A stretch of DNA of 64,000 bases, taken from positions 1,054,001 through 1,118,000 of the forward strand of contig JAZGUH010000375.1 of NCBI GenBank assembly GCA_037893225.1, read 5' to 3'. Shown here one piece after another: positions 1 through 10,712 of the stretch; within the stretch, counting starts at the first letter, position 1, and the number at the start of each line of letters is the position of its first letter. The notes under the pieces are model-generated. The model was not told where the DNA came from. It was given only the letters and a program-made list of their open reading frames with translations, and searched no databases. A program made the translations under genes and the position numbers. This DNA is from Hippasteria phrygiana (taxonomy: Eukaryota; Echinodermata; Asteroidea; Valvatida; Goniasteridae).

Positions 1-683
1 GTGTTCCTTGAAATTTGTATAGGTCTACAGGAAAACAATTCAAATTTGAATTGATTGAATACAACTTTGCAATATTGCAAATAATTTCAAATTGTAGACA
101 AACCCCTCCCCCCTCCCCCCCCCCTAACCACACTCCCTTGTCCATTTCCCCATCTTCAACCTTCATCTTAATCCCTCCCCTCCTTCATCCTTACCCTAAT
201 CACACCTCTTTGTTACTGTCTTCCTGGCTGTCCTTTCCTCTCCCTTTGATGTTTACCCACTGCCTATCTGCCATGCTCTTTTGCATCCCTCTTTTGTGTT
301 TCTCCACCCACCCCCTCATGCATGTGTGTTCCCTACATGTTTGTTTCTTGTACTCTGTCATTCACCTTTGAGAAAGAATTTGCTTTAAGTTCGAAACGTC
401 AGGCCAGCTAATTTTTTGATTTGTATATTTCAGGTCCATTCAGTCAGTCAGCAGTTTGCAGCAGTTTCATTCTTTTTCAAATTGTAGACAAATTAGATCT
501 CCATTTCAGCGTACCCAACAGAATGATCACTTTCAGAATAAATGTATTGTTTGATTGTTATTGTATAAAGTAGCAGGTTGGTTGTGGTGCTAGGAACCAG
601 TGAACAATTTTCATATAAAAACTGCACGTGGATCGGCATTAAATCTTTGTTGATCTCTATTCTTCTCCACCGTATTTTACCAG
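1..683. repeat. Intron with CT-rich repeat and GAAACGT module
   Basis: Positions 100-365 are a pyrimidine-rich block whose sequence matches one unit of the tandem repeat at 2891-3298. It is followed at 370-480 by a module (GAGAAAGAATTTGCTTTAAG..GAAACGTCAGGCCAGC) ending in CAGTCAGTCAGCAG. The same module occurs at 3336-3395, 30591-30690 and 50327-50420. The open frame through the block is composition-driven. No exon is seen before 684. Confidence 0.6.
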
Positions 684-797
684 GCCCTTGAGTGCTGTTT
701 ATTTGAGAATCTTGATGAGGACTTGCCCCATCAGGCACGCTGGGAGTTCTCCGACCACACAGCCAGTGCCTTGCTCAACTGCACCATCCTTAAACAG
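684..797 (+). CDS. Tudor gene exon 1 of window (end of an extended Tudor domain)
   Basis: A 38-codon exon in phase 0 at both ends, with acceptor TTTTACCAG and donor CAG|GTAACA. The translation starts ALECCL, the usual continuation after a Tudor core (QALECxL pattern), followed by a segment with ARWEF and ending LLNCTILKQ. It has the same position and phase as exon 10, which starts AIELSI, so the two exons are equivalent parts of two successive extended Tudor domains. The preceding core exon lies left of base 1. Confidence 0.82.
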
Positions 798-1044
798 GTA
801 ACAGGAAACACCAGTCCAAGTGAGGTAGCTTCATGTGAATGGATTATGGTAGTTATGAAGTCGCTTAGCAGAAATTCTTAGCAATGTACATCACATGACA
901 TTTTTGCTGGTAACCAGATTTTTTGGGTGGTTTTTGTTTGGCTAAGCAAATCTTTTAGCCAATTTCTGTTCCAAGGAGGGCAGTGTTTTTTTTTTGTATT
1001 TATTTAATTCATTTTTTGTGGGGGGGGAGGTTGATGTAATGGTA

Positions 1045-2225
1045 GTAATTATTTATTTGTGACTTGGTACCACAAAACAGGTTGAAAGTAGCAAAAGATG
1101 AAAATTGAGATTATGGTATTTCCTGAAAATACATGCAACAATCTTTAATTTGATGCATTGGGTGTCATTGTGTATCACTCGTAGGCCCACTATAACCTTT
1201 CGAAGATGTTAGAGTCTTGACCCCTTGTTTTGTGAAAATGAAACGCTAAGTTTGTGACCTCTGCACACAATAACTTGAGTTCCAAAAAAAATATCACCCC
1301 TAACAGAAACATTCCAAGATTGAATTGAGTTTTAAAACTTTGGGATGTGATGGAATGGTAGCTTTTCAAATGTTAAAATGTTAAAATCCAAAAATTGACT
1401 TTTCAGGGAAAATTTGTTTCTGCTTGTAACTCGGCCATACTATGACTTTCAACTCATTTCATGCTGTCAGTTCGCATTTTATTAGTTGTCCCTTGTTTTG
1501 AGCCTCTGTTGTGTTTCAAATTTAATATGTGACCTGACAGCACAAAATGAGCTTAAAGAGGAAATTCAGTGCTGAGAGTAGTCTGCGTCATTTTTCATTT
1601 TTATGTAGATTGCGTATTGTAAATTCAAACAGCAAATTATTTCTGCCATGAAATACCAATACAGTGACTTTTGAGAGCTATTTTTATCAAGTCCCCCTCT
1701 AGCGCGCTGGTGTCAATTGTCCAAAAGTCGCCGCTGCGGGCAGCAAACAATTTGACGTCATAGGACGAACTCCCCTTTTGTGTCTAGCACTAGGCACAAA
1801 AGGGAAGTTCATCCTATGACGTTGATTTGTTTGCTGCCCGCAGCGACGACTTTTAGACAAATGGCACCAGCGGGCTGTGCTGCGCTAGAGGGGACTTGAT
1901 AAAAATAGCTCTCAAAAGTCATTTTATCATATCCCAAGGATTTTGAACTGACTCTCTTCACGAAAGATTTTTTGGGGATGATTTCTTTTTTGAACTCGGG
2001 TTAAAGTGTACACAGATCACAAACTTTGAGCTTCATTTTCTCGAAACAAGGGGTCAAGACACTGATACTTTTAAAAGGTTAAGAACGAGGTTCCACAACA
2101 CACAATATATCAATTAAAGCTTCTAACCTGTACTTTCAGGAAAAAAAACATCTTGATTTTCAAATTTTGCTACTTTATCCTTATTTCGTGGGAATAGGTC
2201 ACATCGTCAAATAAACTAGAGTCAA
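1045..2225. mobile_element. Large foldback (inverted-repeat) element
   Basis: The two halves are diverged reverse complements centred near 1797. The inner arms (about 1672-1790 and 1802-1925) are close matches, sharing GAGAGCTATTTTTATCAAGT and its complement. Outer arms pair 1053-1260 with 2000-2225, for example GACCCCTTGTTT against its complement at 2048-2060. No protein is encoded. It is a foldback or MITE-like transposon, or an inverted duplication, within intron 1. Confidence 0.75.
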
Positions 2226-2264
2226 GTTGACTAGATAATTGAATTAATTCTTAAGGACGGTGAA

Positions 2265-2490
2265 CAAAGAAAATTGAAAAGATTGAGAATTTAACCTACG
2301 AACTCCAGAAAACTGCACCAACCGATCTTCCCAATTGGTAGAGTGCTGATATGCGGTTGAACTCACTGGCAGCCCTTGAACAAAGATATTGACAAATTGG
2401 TAGCTTGCTTGGAAGCGTGTAGAGAACTGTTGCAGTGTTTAAGAGGTTGCAGTTTCAAACATTGTTCGTGCCAGTTTTCTTGATTGACTA
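2265..2490. repeat. Degenerate tRNA-derived SINE, same family as 19560-19770
   Basis: It shares with the copy at 19560-19770 the blocks GAACAAAGATATTGACAA and TGCCAGTTTTCTT. A complementary tail GAACAAAGAAAATTG lies at 2265-2280. The box A and box B remnants are decayed. The rest of the intron to 2890 shows nothing recognisable. Confidence 0.4.
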
Positions 2491-2890
2491 ATAAGAATCT
2501 AAGAGCAAGTTTGTTCAAGAACTGTGGTTAACTATAGTCGATTGTTGAACTAATACCCGAATGCAGGCTAGTTGACCCCATCTAATAGACTATCGGGAAC
2601 CAACCTACAGGGCATGTTTACACTGGTTATCAATAGCAACATTGCTTGTACTAAACTGTGGCAAGTGAAGTGGGGACCAGTGAAACCACAGTTCAACTAT
2701 CATTCACACTTGGATGTTATTGTGCAGGTGAAAGGTACACCACAAATCGACCACTGGTTAACTAATGTTCTTTGATTGAAATTTAATTGCTCGAATTTAA
2801 TGTTTTAATTTTTGTTTTTTACCCCCCCTTAACCACACTCCTTTGTTCCCCTTCCCCAGCTTCATCCCTCTCATCTCAATCCCTCTCCTC

Positions 2891-3298
2891 TTTCATCCTT
2901 ACGTTAACCACACTCCTTTGTTCCTTGCTGTCCCTTCCCCTCCCTTTGATGTCCACCCACTGCCACTCCCCTTTGATTCCCTCCTTTGTGTTTCTCCACC
3001 CACCCCCCTCTTGCATGTGTGTTCCCTTTCATCCTTACATTAACCACACTCCTTTGTTCCTTGCTGTCCCTTCCCCTCCCTTTGATGTCCACCCACTGCC
3101 ACTCCCCTTTGATTCCCTCCTCTGTGTTTCTCCACCCACCCCCCTCTTGCATGTGTGTTCCCTTTCATCCTTACATTAACCACACTCCTTTGTTCCTTGC
3201 TGTCCCTTCCCCTCCCTTTGATGTCCACCCACTGCCACTCCCCTTTGATTCCCTCCTCTGTGTTTCTCCACCCAACCCCCCTCTTGCATGTGTGTTCC
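2891..3298. repeat. 136-bp tandem repeat, three units, CT-rich
   Basis: The phrase TTTCATCCTTA recurs at 2891, 3027 and 3163, an exact 136-bp period. The units include TTTGATGTCCACCCACTGCC and TTGCATGTGTGTTCCC. Open frames on both strands repeat with the period and are not genes. The array ends in the GAAACGT module at 3336-3395, just before exon 2. Confidence 0.9.
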
Positions 3299-3401
3299 CT
3301 ACATGTTTGTTTCTTGTACTCTGTCATTTGCCTTTGAGAAAGAACTTGCTTAAGTTTGAAACGTTGGGCCAGCTAATTTTTTTTATTTTTGTTTTTGTTA
3401 G

Positions 3402-3501
3402 ATGTCATCGCAATCGTCGCCTGGTAACTGTCGCGCATACTTTGTGGAGCTGAGGAACCCACATAAAGATGTGGACATCAAAGAGGCAGTGAAGGGAAAA
3501 G
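3402..3501 (+). CDS. Tudor gene exon 2 (last strands of the extended Tudor domain)
   Basis: A 100-bp exon, phase 0 in and phase 1 out, with acceptor TTTTTGTTAG and donor AAAAG|GTACCG. The translation contains CRAYFVELRNPHKDVDI, the typical YxVEL-D strand pattern closing the SN-like part of an extended Tudor domain. It joins exon 1 in frame and leaves one base that exon 3 completes to an Ala codon. Its first codon is ATG, but this is an internal exon and nothing marks it as a translation start. Confidence 0.8.
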
Positions 3502-3663
3502 GTACCGGGTTGACATCCAGTTTATAGGAAACATACAATGGATATCCAAGTCAACTTGTTTTCAGGCATGCTGCCAAAAACACAAATATGATCGGAGTGT
3601 TTTCATTGGAAGTGAAAAGAAGGTGGAGGTTTTTCATTTTCTAGAAAACCCTTCCATCATTAA

Positions 3664-3858
3664 CCCCGTGAGTCCGGGTGTTGTAATGAGGTGCCGGTAT
3701 GCCAGGCTGGCCTGTGCAGCGAAGCGAAGTGGACACAAGAGTAATACACACAATAACCCAACAATAGATTGAAAATGCAGAGAATGCTGGTATAGCCGTC
3801 AACCGGCCAGGTGGTAATTTTCAAACCATGCCTATGGCCGTCATCCGGGCGCCAGGGG
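3664..3858. mobile_element. TTAA-flanked piggyBac-like MITE (decayed)
   Basis: It is bounded by TTAA at 3660-3663 and 3859-3862. Ends are CCCCGTGAGTCCGGG and CATCCGGGCGCCAGGGG, relatives of the better preserved CCCCTTGAGTACGG ends at 15400-15614. The interior shares AACAATAGATTGAAAATGCA with that copy. There is no coding capacity. Confidence 0.65.
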
Positions 3859-4616
3859 TTAATACAAGAGGGTGCTATTTTTGTGTGGTGGAAGTATTTG
3901 TCAAAGAAGTATAAGAACAGTACTAAAATCAATGCTTAAACAAATTAATTCGCCAACAAAGCTTTGAAAAAAATATTAGTTACCAATGGAGGACAAGAGA
4001 ATATACATCATGTTGCAATTACGCCCTATAATTGCTGTAGAGGTGGAAATTCAGAGTAAGTTGGAAAGAAAGCTGCCTTACATGTATTCAAGTCCTAAAA
4101 ATCCTATAGATGGATCCTGAATTGATGAAAATATAACAGATCTGCACACTTCCGGGTTTCAAAGCATGGTTCTCAGTGCTAAGTAAACAGCTGACTACAT
4201 GTATGCTAAATGTGTGCTGCGCTGCCATGACGTGATTCATTCATGCTTTGATGAATTTGTTGAATAGCACTGTTTGTTTAGCACTAAGAGCCTCGCTTTC
4301 AAACTCGGAAGTGCGCAGATGGGACTAATGTGAAATTCGTCTGAAGCATGGTTCCTTGAAGATTTCATTCCTTGAGGATTTTCAAAGCTTTGAAAATGAC
4401 AGATGAATAAGTACGTCGGGTTGCCTCTTTAGAGCTGTACCCAGGTCTTGAAGAGGGACTTTTGGAAAATAGACCTTGATCATGTGTCGTCTTGACAGTG
4501 CACAGTGCAGTGCAGGCTTGGGCGACTGCAACATTTTTTGGAGTTGACTCCGACTCTGACCTAGAATTGTCATTCTAAAAAGGATTCAACTCCATCTTGC
4601 ACATGCTTTGAATCAC

Positions 4617-4855
4617 TTGCATAGTTACGTAAGAGACGCTCAGCACCAATACATTATTAACAATAAGTGAGAATGGCACTAAGACACCAGACCATTCCGG
4701 AGTTGGGGGTTGCTAGCATAAGGCTTGCCCCGAATCACGTGATATAGTCTCTATGGTCTGGTGAATTCAAAGTGAAAATGTGCAAAGCATTTTGAGCACG
4801 TCAGTGTACCAGATGTTATTCAAATTTAACTCGCAAATGGCTTATTGGCAATATT
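4617..4855. repeat. Dispersed repeat, copy of 8229-8466
   Basis: It contains GCATAGTTACGTAAGAGACG, ACCAGACCATTCCGG and CAGATGTTATTCAAATTTAA, all repeated in the same order at 8229-8466. There the sequence forms the right half of a foldback. This copy is a solo arm in intron 2. The remainder of intron 2 (3863-4616 and 4856-5123) has no recognisable feature. Confidence 0.7.
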
Positions 4856-5123
4856 TAAATACCTTTTTTGGAGATGGTGAAACAAAAAAATTTGGTTTGA
4901 ATAAAGTCAGGATAACCGCATTTTAAAATCTCCAATTTCTCCCACCAAGCGCTGCATTCCACGCAGTGACCAAAGTAGGATTCGAAAGACAGCCGCAGTG
5001 ATGGATGGCGAGAAACGCCATGATTTCTAACTGGATTTCTGTGCCTGTTTGTGTTGCTTTTGTTGGATTTTTTTTTTCTCTTTTCTTCTAGAAAGTACTT
5101 ACCATCTTTTTTTTTCTTTACAG

Positions 5124-5146
5124 CTGAAGAGTCGTCTTCTAAAAAG
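5124..5146 (+). CDS. Tudor gene exon 3 (23-bp microexon)
   Basis: Only 23 bp, between acceptor TTTCTTTACAG and donor AAAAAG|GTAAGG. With the single base carried from exon 2 it gives eight codons, AEESSSKK, a serine- and lysine-rich start of the linker. It is supported only by splice signals, a good pyrimidine tract and exact phase fit on both sides. Transcript data could show that it is skipped, but skipping it would shift the frame. Confidence 0.6.
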
Positions 5147-5316
5147 GTAAGGTTTTTATTTGTGTAAAAAAAAACGAGTTACACTATGCTAGACCTGTTC
5201 AAAATAATTTGGCACACTTCTAATTCCAATACTGCATAATGCAGGGAAATAGCGGGACCCATACGTGTATATCAAGTCCAGTAAAGCCGTGATACAGGGT
5301 ATTATGTAATCAGAAT

Positions 5317-5394
5317 TTGAACAGTTTTGAGTCTGATTTAAAGCTGTATATTAATTTGAACAGTTTTGAGTCTGATTTAAAGCTGTATATTAAG
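5317..5394. repeat. 39-bp direct duplication
   Basis: Two adjacent 39-bp copies containing AACAGTTTTGAGTCTGATTT. It is a local tandem duplication just before the LINE remnant. Confidence 0.85.
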
Positions 5395-5650
5395 GCCTAC
5401 CAAAAAGTCACATGGGCAAGTAACAAAAAATGGCAAGCCATTACGGTGGTGGCAATACATTATGTTCACGCAGTTGACTCAATCGACAAAACAATTTTAC
5501 AAATGTTTTACCAGTCTATTGTACAGAGTATCCTCACCTTTTTGCCTCATCTGTGTTTATGGGAACTTGTGGTCCCAGGGTCGGATTAAGTTGGACAGAA
5601 TAGTTAAACTATTGCAAGTAAAGCTATTGGTCTAAATCAAGAATGACAAA
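5390..5650 (+). pseudogene. LINE reverse-transcriptase C-terminal remnant (tentative)
   Basis: The plus-strand translation contains FYQSIVQSILTF and, after a frameshift, GNLWSQGRIKLDRIVK. This resembles the end of non-LTR reverse transcriptases (FYxSvIxSvLtF...WyGN....LxrvvrxA). It is short and frameshifted, so the family is not assignable. No catalytic motif is present. Confidence 0.45.
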
Positions 5651-5679
5651 ATTAACTCCAATGAGGACGTGCGGTAAAC

Positions 5680-5745
5680 TAACGTCCCTGTCAACTAACG
5701 TCCCTGTCAACTAACGTCCCTGTCAACTATTCGTCCCTGTCAACT
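5680..5745. repeat. 16-bp tandem repeat
   Basis: About four copies of AACTAACGTCCCTGTC, the last changed to AACTATTCGTCCCTGTC. Downstream (5760-6300) the phrase AAAAGTCCAANGGAAAC recurs at about 5831 and 6285, suggesting a decayed repeat. No gene is seen there up to exon 4. Confidence 0.8.
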
Positions 5746-6391
5746 TACCACGACCTTGATGTAAAAATACCAGGCCGAAAGCGGTCGCGGAAGATATCCG
5801 AGCGGCCGCGGAAAATCATCGGGGACGATAAAAAGTCCAACGGAAACAGCCCCTCACTGTAGAACTACCGCGACCACAACGGAAAACCATTGTGTATACA
5901 ATGCTACTTCCTGTATTACGTCAACTGCACTGCGATAATCGCTAGCGTGTGTGCGCGAAAATGGTGGTATAGTTTCGTATGGCCACATGTGATTAAATGC
6001 AGTTCCGCTAGTGCTTTTGCAGCAGAGCGAATCGCCAGACGAACCTGTACGTTGTATACAACTGTTTTTCGTCCATTCGCTGCTTGATCGATTTTAACGT
6101 GTGTAAAATTACTCTAGGTTACCGCGTCCATCCCGTTTAGGTCAAAGGCGATTGTGCACAGGGCCCGCAATGTGTGACATTCTGCCAGTGACATTCTGTT
6201 GCGGTTATAAAAGTCCAAATGGGAATGCACGGTAGAATTACGCGAAGGCATGTCGCGGTAGGTTTTCGCGAGCCCGCGGAAGAAAAAAGTCCAATGGAAA
6301 CATATGGCTAAACCCATACTGCATAATCTCTCCTTCTTCCCCTAATATAATTACAATAACACAGATTTGATTTTGTGGTGTTTTTTGTTAG

Positions 6392-6511
6392 GACACAATG
6401 TGCAGAGACATCCGATACATGAAGGACTATGTGCCGCCTAGCGGTAAATCCACCAGTGTTAAAAAAGAGACTACCTCGGAGAAAGCAAAGGATAAAGGGG
6501 ACACCAAGGAG
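6392..6511 (+). CDS. Tudor gene exon 4 (charged linker)
   Basis: A 40-codon exon, phase 0 at both ends, with acceptor TTTTTTGTTAG and donor AAGGAG|GTATGA. The translation begins DTMCRDIRYMKDYVPP and then becomes rich in Lys, Glu, Thr and Ser (VKKETTSEKAKDKGDTKE). It reads straight into the same composition in exon 5. No domain is recognised; it is probably a disordered interdomain linker. Confidence 0.75.
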
Positions 6512-6837
6512 GTATGAAGATCAAGGCGATATGTAGAGTAAATCGGTGACATTCTGTCTCGCCAAGAGGCCTTCAGGGAATGTTGATACAGGCAGCTTGC
6601 AGTAGTGTGCCACCAAGAGGGGAGGCCATTGTACGTAGTATGCGTTCGAAACGGTCAACACGTTTGGATTAGGGCTTTTCCCTTTTTTTTTTTCAATTTA
6701 TACTGAACAGCAACAGAAACTTCGTAATTTTAAATCGTTGACATAACTCAACCACAAGAGTTTTACATGTATCGTTTTCGGGAAATATGCAGTCTAACAT
6801 CATTCTGAATCATGACTGTGCCTGAAAATCCTATAGG

Positions 6838-7345
6838 GGGATGGAATGCGACTTGAATGGTTTTCAAAGCATCCGGTATGTAAACGGCCACGGTGGGTAG
6901 GTGCAAACATGGTTTGGGGAGGTATTGGCTTTCATCAGAAAGTTGGACCTGTGGTCTTTCAGAACATCGGTCCAGGTAGAGGTCATGGGGTCACGACTGT
7001 CCGGTACATCGATCAAGTTGTGAGACCTCACGTTGTGCCGTATTTCGCACGTCGCCAGAATCATGTCTTCCAGCATGATAATGCCCGTGCCCACACTGCA
7101 AGAGCATCCAGGGACTTTCTTCAGCAGTTCAACATCAGTAACATGCCTTGGCCTACCCTCAGTCCGGATTTAAACCCCCATAGAACACTTGTAGGACGAG
7201 ATCCAAAGACGACTTAATGAAATGCGCCCAAGGCCGACAACTGCAGCTGAACCGAGTGCAGATTTCCTGAGGGTATGGGCACAGATTCCAAAGGCCTTTA
7301 TCAACCGCCTTGTTCACTCCATGTACAGGAGATTATCTGTGGTCA
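6838..7345 (+). pseudogene. Tc1/mariner transposase relic (C-terminal DDE part)
   Basis: The translation shows MVWGGIGFHQ, VRYIDQVVRPHVVPYFARRQ, VFQHDNARAHTA and PTLSPDLNP, the core of a Tc1-like DDE transposase. The frame then slips at about 7182. In the +1 frame it continues IEHL-stop-DEIQRRLNEMRP to FINRLVHSMYRRL. The stop replaces the conserved Trp after IEHL. The N-terminal helix-turn-helix part is missing. Intact members cut and paste at TA dinucleotides; this copy is dead. Confidence 0.9.
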
Positions 7346-7562
7346 TCTCTCATTGTGGCCACACAAGGTATTGATATGCACACACTCGAACGTGACCATC
7401 ACGTGATCAGCCCCAAGGGCAAACATGCACACAAAAAATCACCGGACTGTGGCGATGATGACAGAAAGGAAATGACTAATACTCGGATATCCCCAGTCAT
7501 ATTTTTGTTGGCCCTACGTTACAGAATATACCTGTTGATATCTTGTATTCATATGACGTTTC

Positions 7563-8017
7563 TTTTGCTGTTCAGTTATAGTATTCGATTATTCGAAACT
7601 AGGTTTGACCGAATATTTGATAATCACTGATCAAGTTTTTCATGCCTCAGCTGCAACGGCATGCCGTGGTGGTAAAAAGTTGCACGCAAAGCACGCCGGT
7701 GTTTTATGTGCGGCTATCGATATTATGGACCGCTTGATGGACATTTTTGTTGCATGCGTCTGTTGTATCAAGATCATTACTCCAGCCTGCGTTTTGTCAA
7801 GTGTTTTACGGACGGGAACAATAAACCTCCGTCCACAAAAAGATACCGTCGACAAAATTTGTTTTCCACTAATATAGCATCAGTCGTATATATTTTTGTC
7901 CGAATATTCGAATCGACAAAAAGGTTATTCAAATATTCGGTTGACAATCGAATATTCGGTTGACAATCGAATATTCGGTTGACAATTTAAATATTCAGAA
8001 TATTCCGAACAGCCCTA
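7563..8017. mobile_element. hAT-like MITE, AGGGCTGTTC family (degraded left end)
   Basis: The right end is CGAACAGCCCTA. The interior carries repeated GAATATTCG palindromes near both ends and a shared core (CCGTCCACAAAAAG, TGCATGC). This matches the intact copy at 14745-15072, which has a perfect 8-bp target duplication. The left terminus is decayed (GCTGTTCAG). Confidence 0.75.
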
Positions 8018-8096
8018 GTTTGGATGTGTTGACCTTTTCAGATGCGCAGTTCATACATTGGCCTTGTGTTTAATACAAACTCTCAATGGTGCACTA

Positions 8097-8470
8097 ATAT
8101 AAGCCATTTGCGAGTTAAATTTTGAATAACATCTAGTACACTGACTTGCTCCAAATGCTTGGCACATTTCAACTTTAAATTATCCAGACCGAAGACACTG
8201 TTGCTATATCACAAGATTCGAGGCAAGCTCTTGCATAGTTACGTAAGAGACGCTCAGCACCAATACACTGTTCACAATGGGTGAGAATGGCACAGAGACA
8301 CCAGACCATTCCGGTGCTGTGGTTTGCTACCATAAGGCTTGCCCCGAATCACGTGACATAGCAACAGTCTCTTTGGTTTGAAGATTTCAAAGTTAAAATG
8401 TGCAAAGCATTTTGAGCATTTTGTGTACCAGATGTTATTCAAATTTAACTCACAAACGGCTCTATTGGCA
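8097..8470. mobile_element. Foldback element
   Basis: The left arm (8097-8185: ATAAGCCATTTGCGAGTTAA, AATAACATCT) is the reverse complement of the right arm (8390-8466: AGATGTTATTCAAATTTAAC, CACAAACGG). The internal part matches the solo arm at 4617-4855. Confidence 0.75.
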
Positions 8471-8780
8471 CCTGTTCTCTTATTGTAATAGCAAAGGAAT
8501 ATGTTCATCATAATAACTTTATGTACGCATGGTAGCCATGTCACCACAGAGGTGACGTTCAATGGGCCATCATAGTAACAAATAAATATACATAAAAATG
8601 CCATTATTATTAAATACATTTAAAGCAATTATGATAAAAAGTTAAGACGGCATTTAGAAATGCATGTAAAATTACCATCAAGTAAAAAGCAATACACGAA
8701 ATATAAGGTATTTTATGGAACCCATGTCCGACACTCAAGGAAGCCTGACGGGTGGATAAAGAAAAACGGACAAACATATA

Positions 8781-9367
8781 GGTTGCATTCGATTAGCTTA
8801 CACTTTAAAACACGGGGTTACACTGCGGGGATGCCACGAAATGAGGCTAATTGAACACTGCGGTGTGTTCACCTAGGCACTCTGGGAAAATTAAGGTCAA
8901 AGGTAGTTTGGGGGCGGGAACTTTAAAAAGTATAAAATGTAAACAGAGGCTGACTGTCGTCTGCTTTGCCGGCGAAATGGAGAGACGTCGATCGAATATA
9001 ATTAGCTCAATTTAGCTGTATCATTGCAATATGATCAATTAATGATGGATTCAATACATTTCCTCTCTGTTATCAAAATGTATGTCATGACGATCATGTA
9101 AATGTAAATTTCATCACAAAATCGATAATCATTGTCAACAAAAAAATTAATGTTACGTGATGCCGTTAGGCCTAATGTACACGGTCAAAATCGTGACCAT
9201 GACTACGTTTTCAGCTAGTCTGTGATGTCATTACACCCGGGCAGCCACCAGAGACCCGCTTGCTAGCTGGGGTAGTTGTGGTTGACACCGGGGCAGACAC
9301 GAGTATCACGTGATGACTAATTGATGACTAAGTTTCACTTACACATGTAAGCTAATCGAATGCACCC
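8781..9367. mobile_element. MITE with 22-bp terminal inverted repeats
   Basis: The left end GGTTGCATTCGATTAGCTTA (8781) is matched in reverse complement at 9346-9367, with one mismatch. An ATA triplet flanks each end, so a 3-bp target duplication is possible. There is no coding capacity. The stretch 9370-10073 has a few GGCCAGGC repeats (9585-9720) but nothing else recognisable. Confidence 0.7.
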
Positions 9368-10073
9368 ATAGACACATATGGCTGTTTTCTCTTCTGGCCC
9401 ACTTTATTAAACAGGGCCTTCAGGCTTCTATAATCCCCTTGTTGTACACAATAAACTTCCCGCTAATGCTGGAGTCCAGCCAGCTCCCATTGTTCACCCA
9501 GACTTGATATCTGGCCCGTGAATGGAATGACAACAAAAGCAATCACTACAGATTAGTGTGGGAGGGGCCACAGCCTGGCCTAGCCTGGCAGAGGCCAGGC
9601 TTTATCGATTAGTGGATGCTCTATTATTTGTGGCTCACAACAGGAAGACTAAAAGGCATAAGTCTCGGGGCGTGGCCAGGCTTTTTAACAGCCTGGCCCA
9701 ACCATAGGTTAGGCAGTGCTCCCTTAGTTGACTCCAAATTGTAGTCCTCTGTTTGACTGCAAATTTGTTACTTGCGGTTGAAATTCTGTCCTTTTTAATA
9801 CATTTTATTGCAAAAATCAGTCAAAAAGATTTCTTTAAATTTTAAATGATTATTTTGACATTCACCGGACCCAGGCACGGGATTATTTTTCACGAACCTC
9901 GATGCCAGCCGGGATCAGGTGGAATCGGGCTGTAATCTGCGGGTAGCACAACCTGATATTGCCGGCCTCACTCGCTGAGAGCGGGTCGATGACAGATATT
10001 ACCGGCCTCGATTGAGTGCTTGTTTATCAGTCATCCGTTCTGAATACCGCAAAACCTTTGCGTGTGTACATGT

Positions 10074-10429
10074 CAGTGTTGTAGTCGAGGCCATCAAAAG
10101 GCCAGGCACAAGGCCAGGCACAAGGCCAGGCTTAAGGCCAGCTTGCAACAGGCACAAGTAACAGGCATAAACCATGACAAAGGAATGCTTTTATTACAGT
10201 TCATTTGAATAGCTTGAGACTTCAATTAAGACTGAAGGTCTTGTGCTGGTCTTGTGCTGGCCTTGTGCTGGCCTTGTGCTGGCCTTGTGCTGGCCTTGTG
10301 CTGGCCTTGTGCTGGCCTTGTGCTGGCCTTGTGCTGGCCTTGTGCTGGCCTTGTGCTGGCCTTGTGCTGGCCTTGTGCTGGCCTTGCAGGGTCTTGTGTG
10401 GCCTTGTGATGGCCTCGACTACATCACTG
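10074..10429. mobile_element. hAT-like MITE expanded by an 11-bp minisatellite
   Basis: Ends are CAGTGTTGTAGTCGAGGCC and GGCCTCGACTACATCACTG. Flanking 8-mers are GTACATGT and GTACAAGT (7/8 identical). Inside, from about 10245 to 10387, the unit CTGGCCTTGTG is repeated about 13 times. The element at 35742-35931 is a relative with CAGGGCTGTAGTCGAGTCC ends and no such array. It shares ATGACAAAGGAATGC and CATTTGAATAGCTTG. Open frames here follow the repeat and are not genes. Confidence 0.85.
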
Positions 10430-10712
10430 GTACAAGTCATCCGACCCGAACTGGTTAATGTAGAATTGAAGTCATGCAGTAGATAATTATTTGAATAACA
10501 GATATTTTGACTACCATTAGATAATTTGTAGGTAATATGAAAATCATAAATATATAGTTTATATGAATAAATCATCAATGTATGTGGAATAAATCAATTT
10601 TTGTTGGCTTGTGATTTTTGTTACTGTACAATTAATTGTTAATGTAACACCTGACAATGACATGAAAACCAACACAAGACGATTATCTGCCAAATATTTT
10701 TGTTGAAAATAG

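Noticed and set aside
2787..3453. Long overlapping open frames on both strands rich in Pro, Leu and Ser
   Set aside because: They follow a 136-bp CT-rich tandem repeat, are open on both strands with repeating peptides, and have no splice or start context.
10205..10578. Repetitive frames with an 11-bp periodic peptide on both strands
   Set aside because: Produced by the CTGGCCTTGTG minisatellite inside a MITE.
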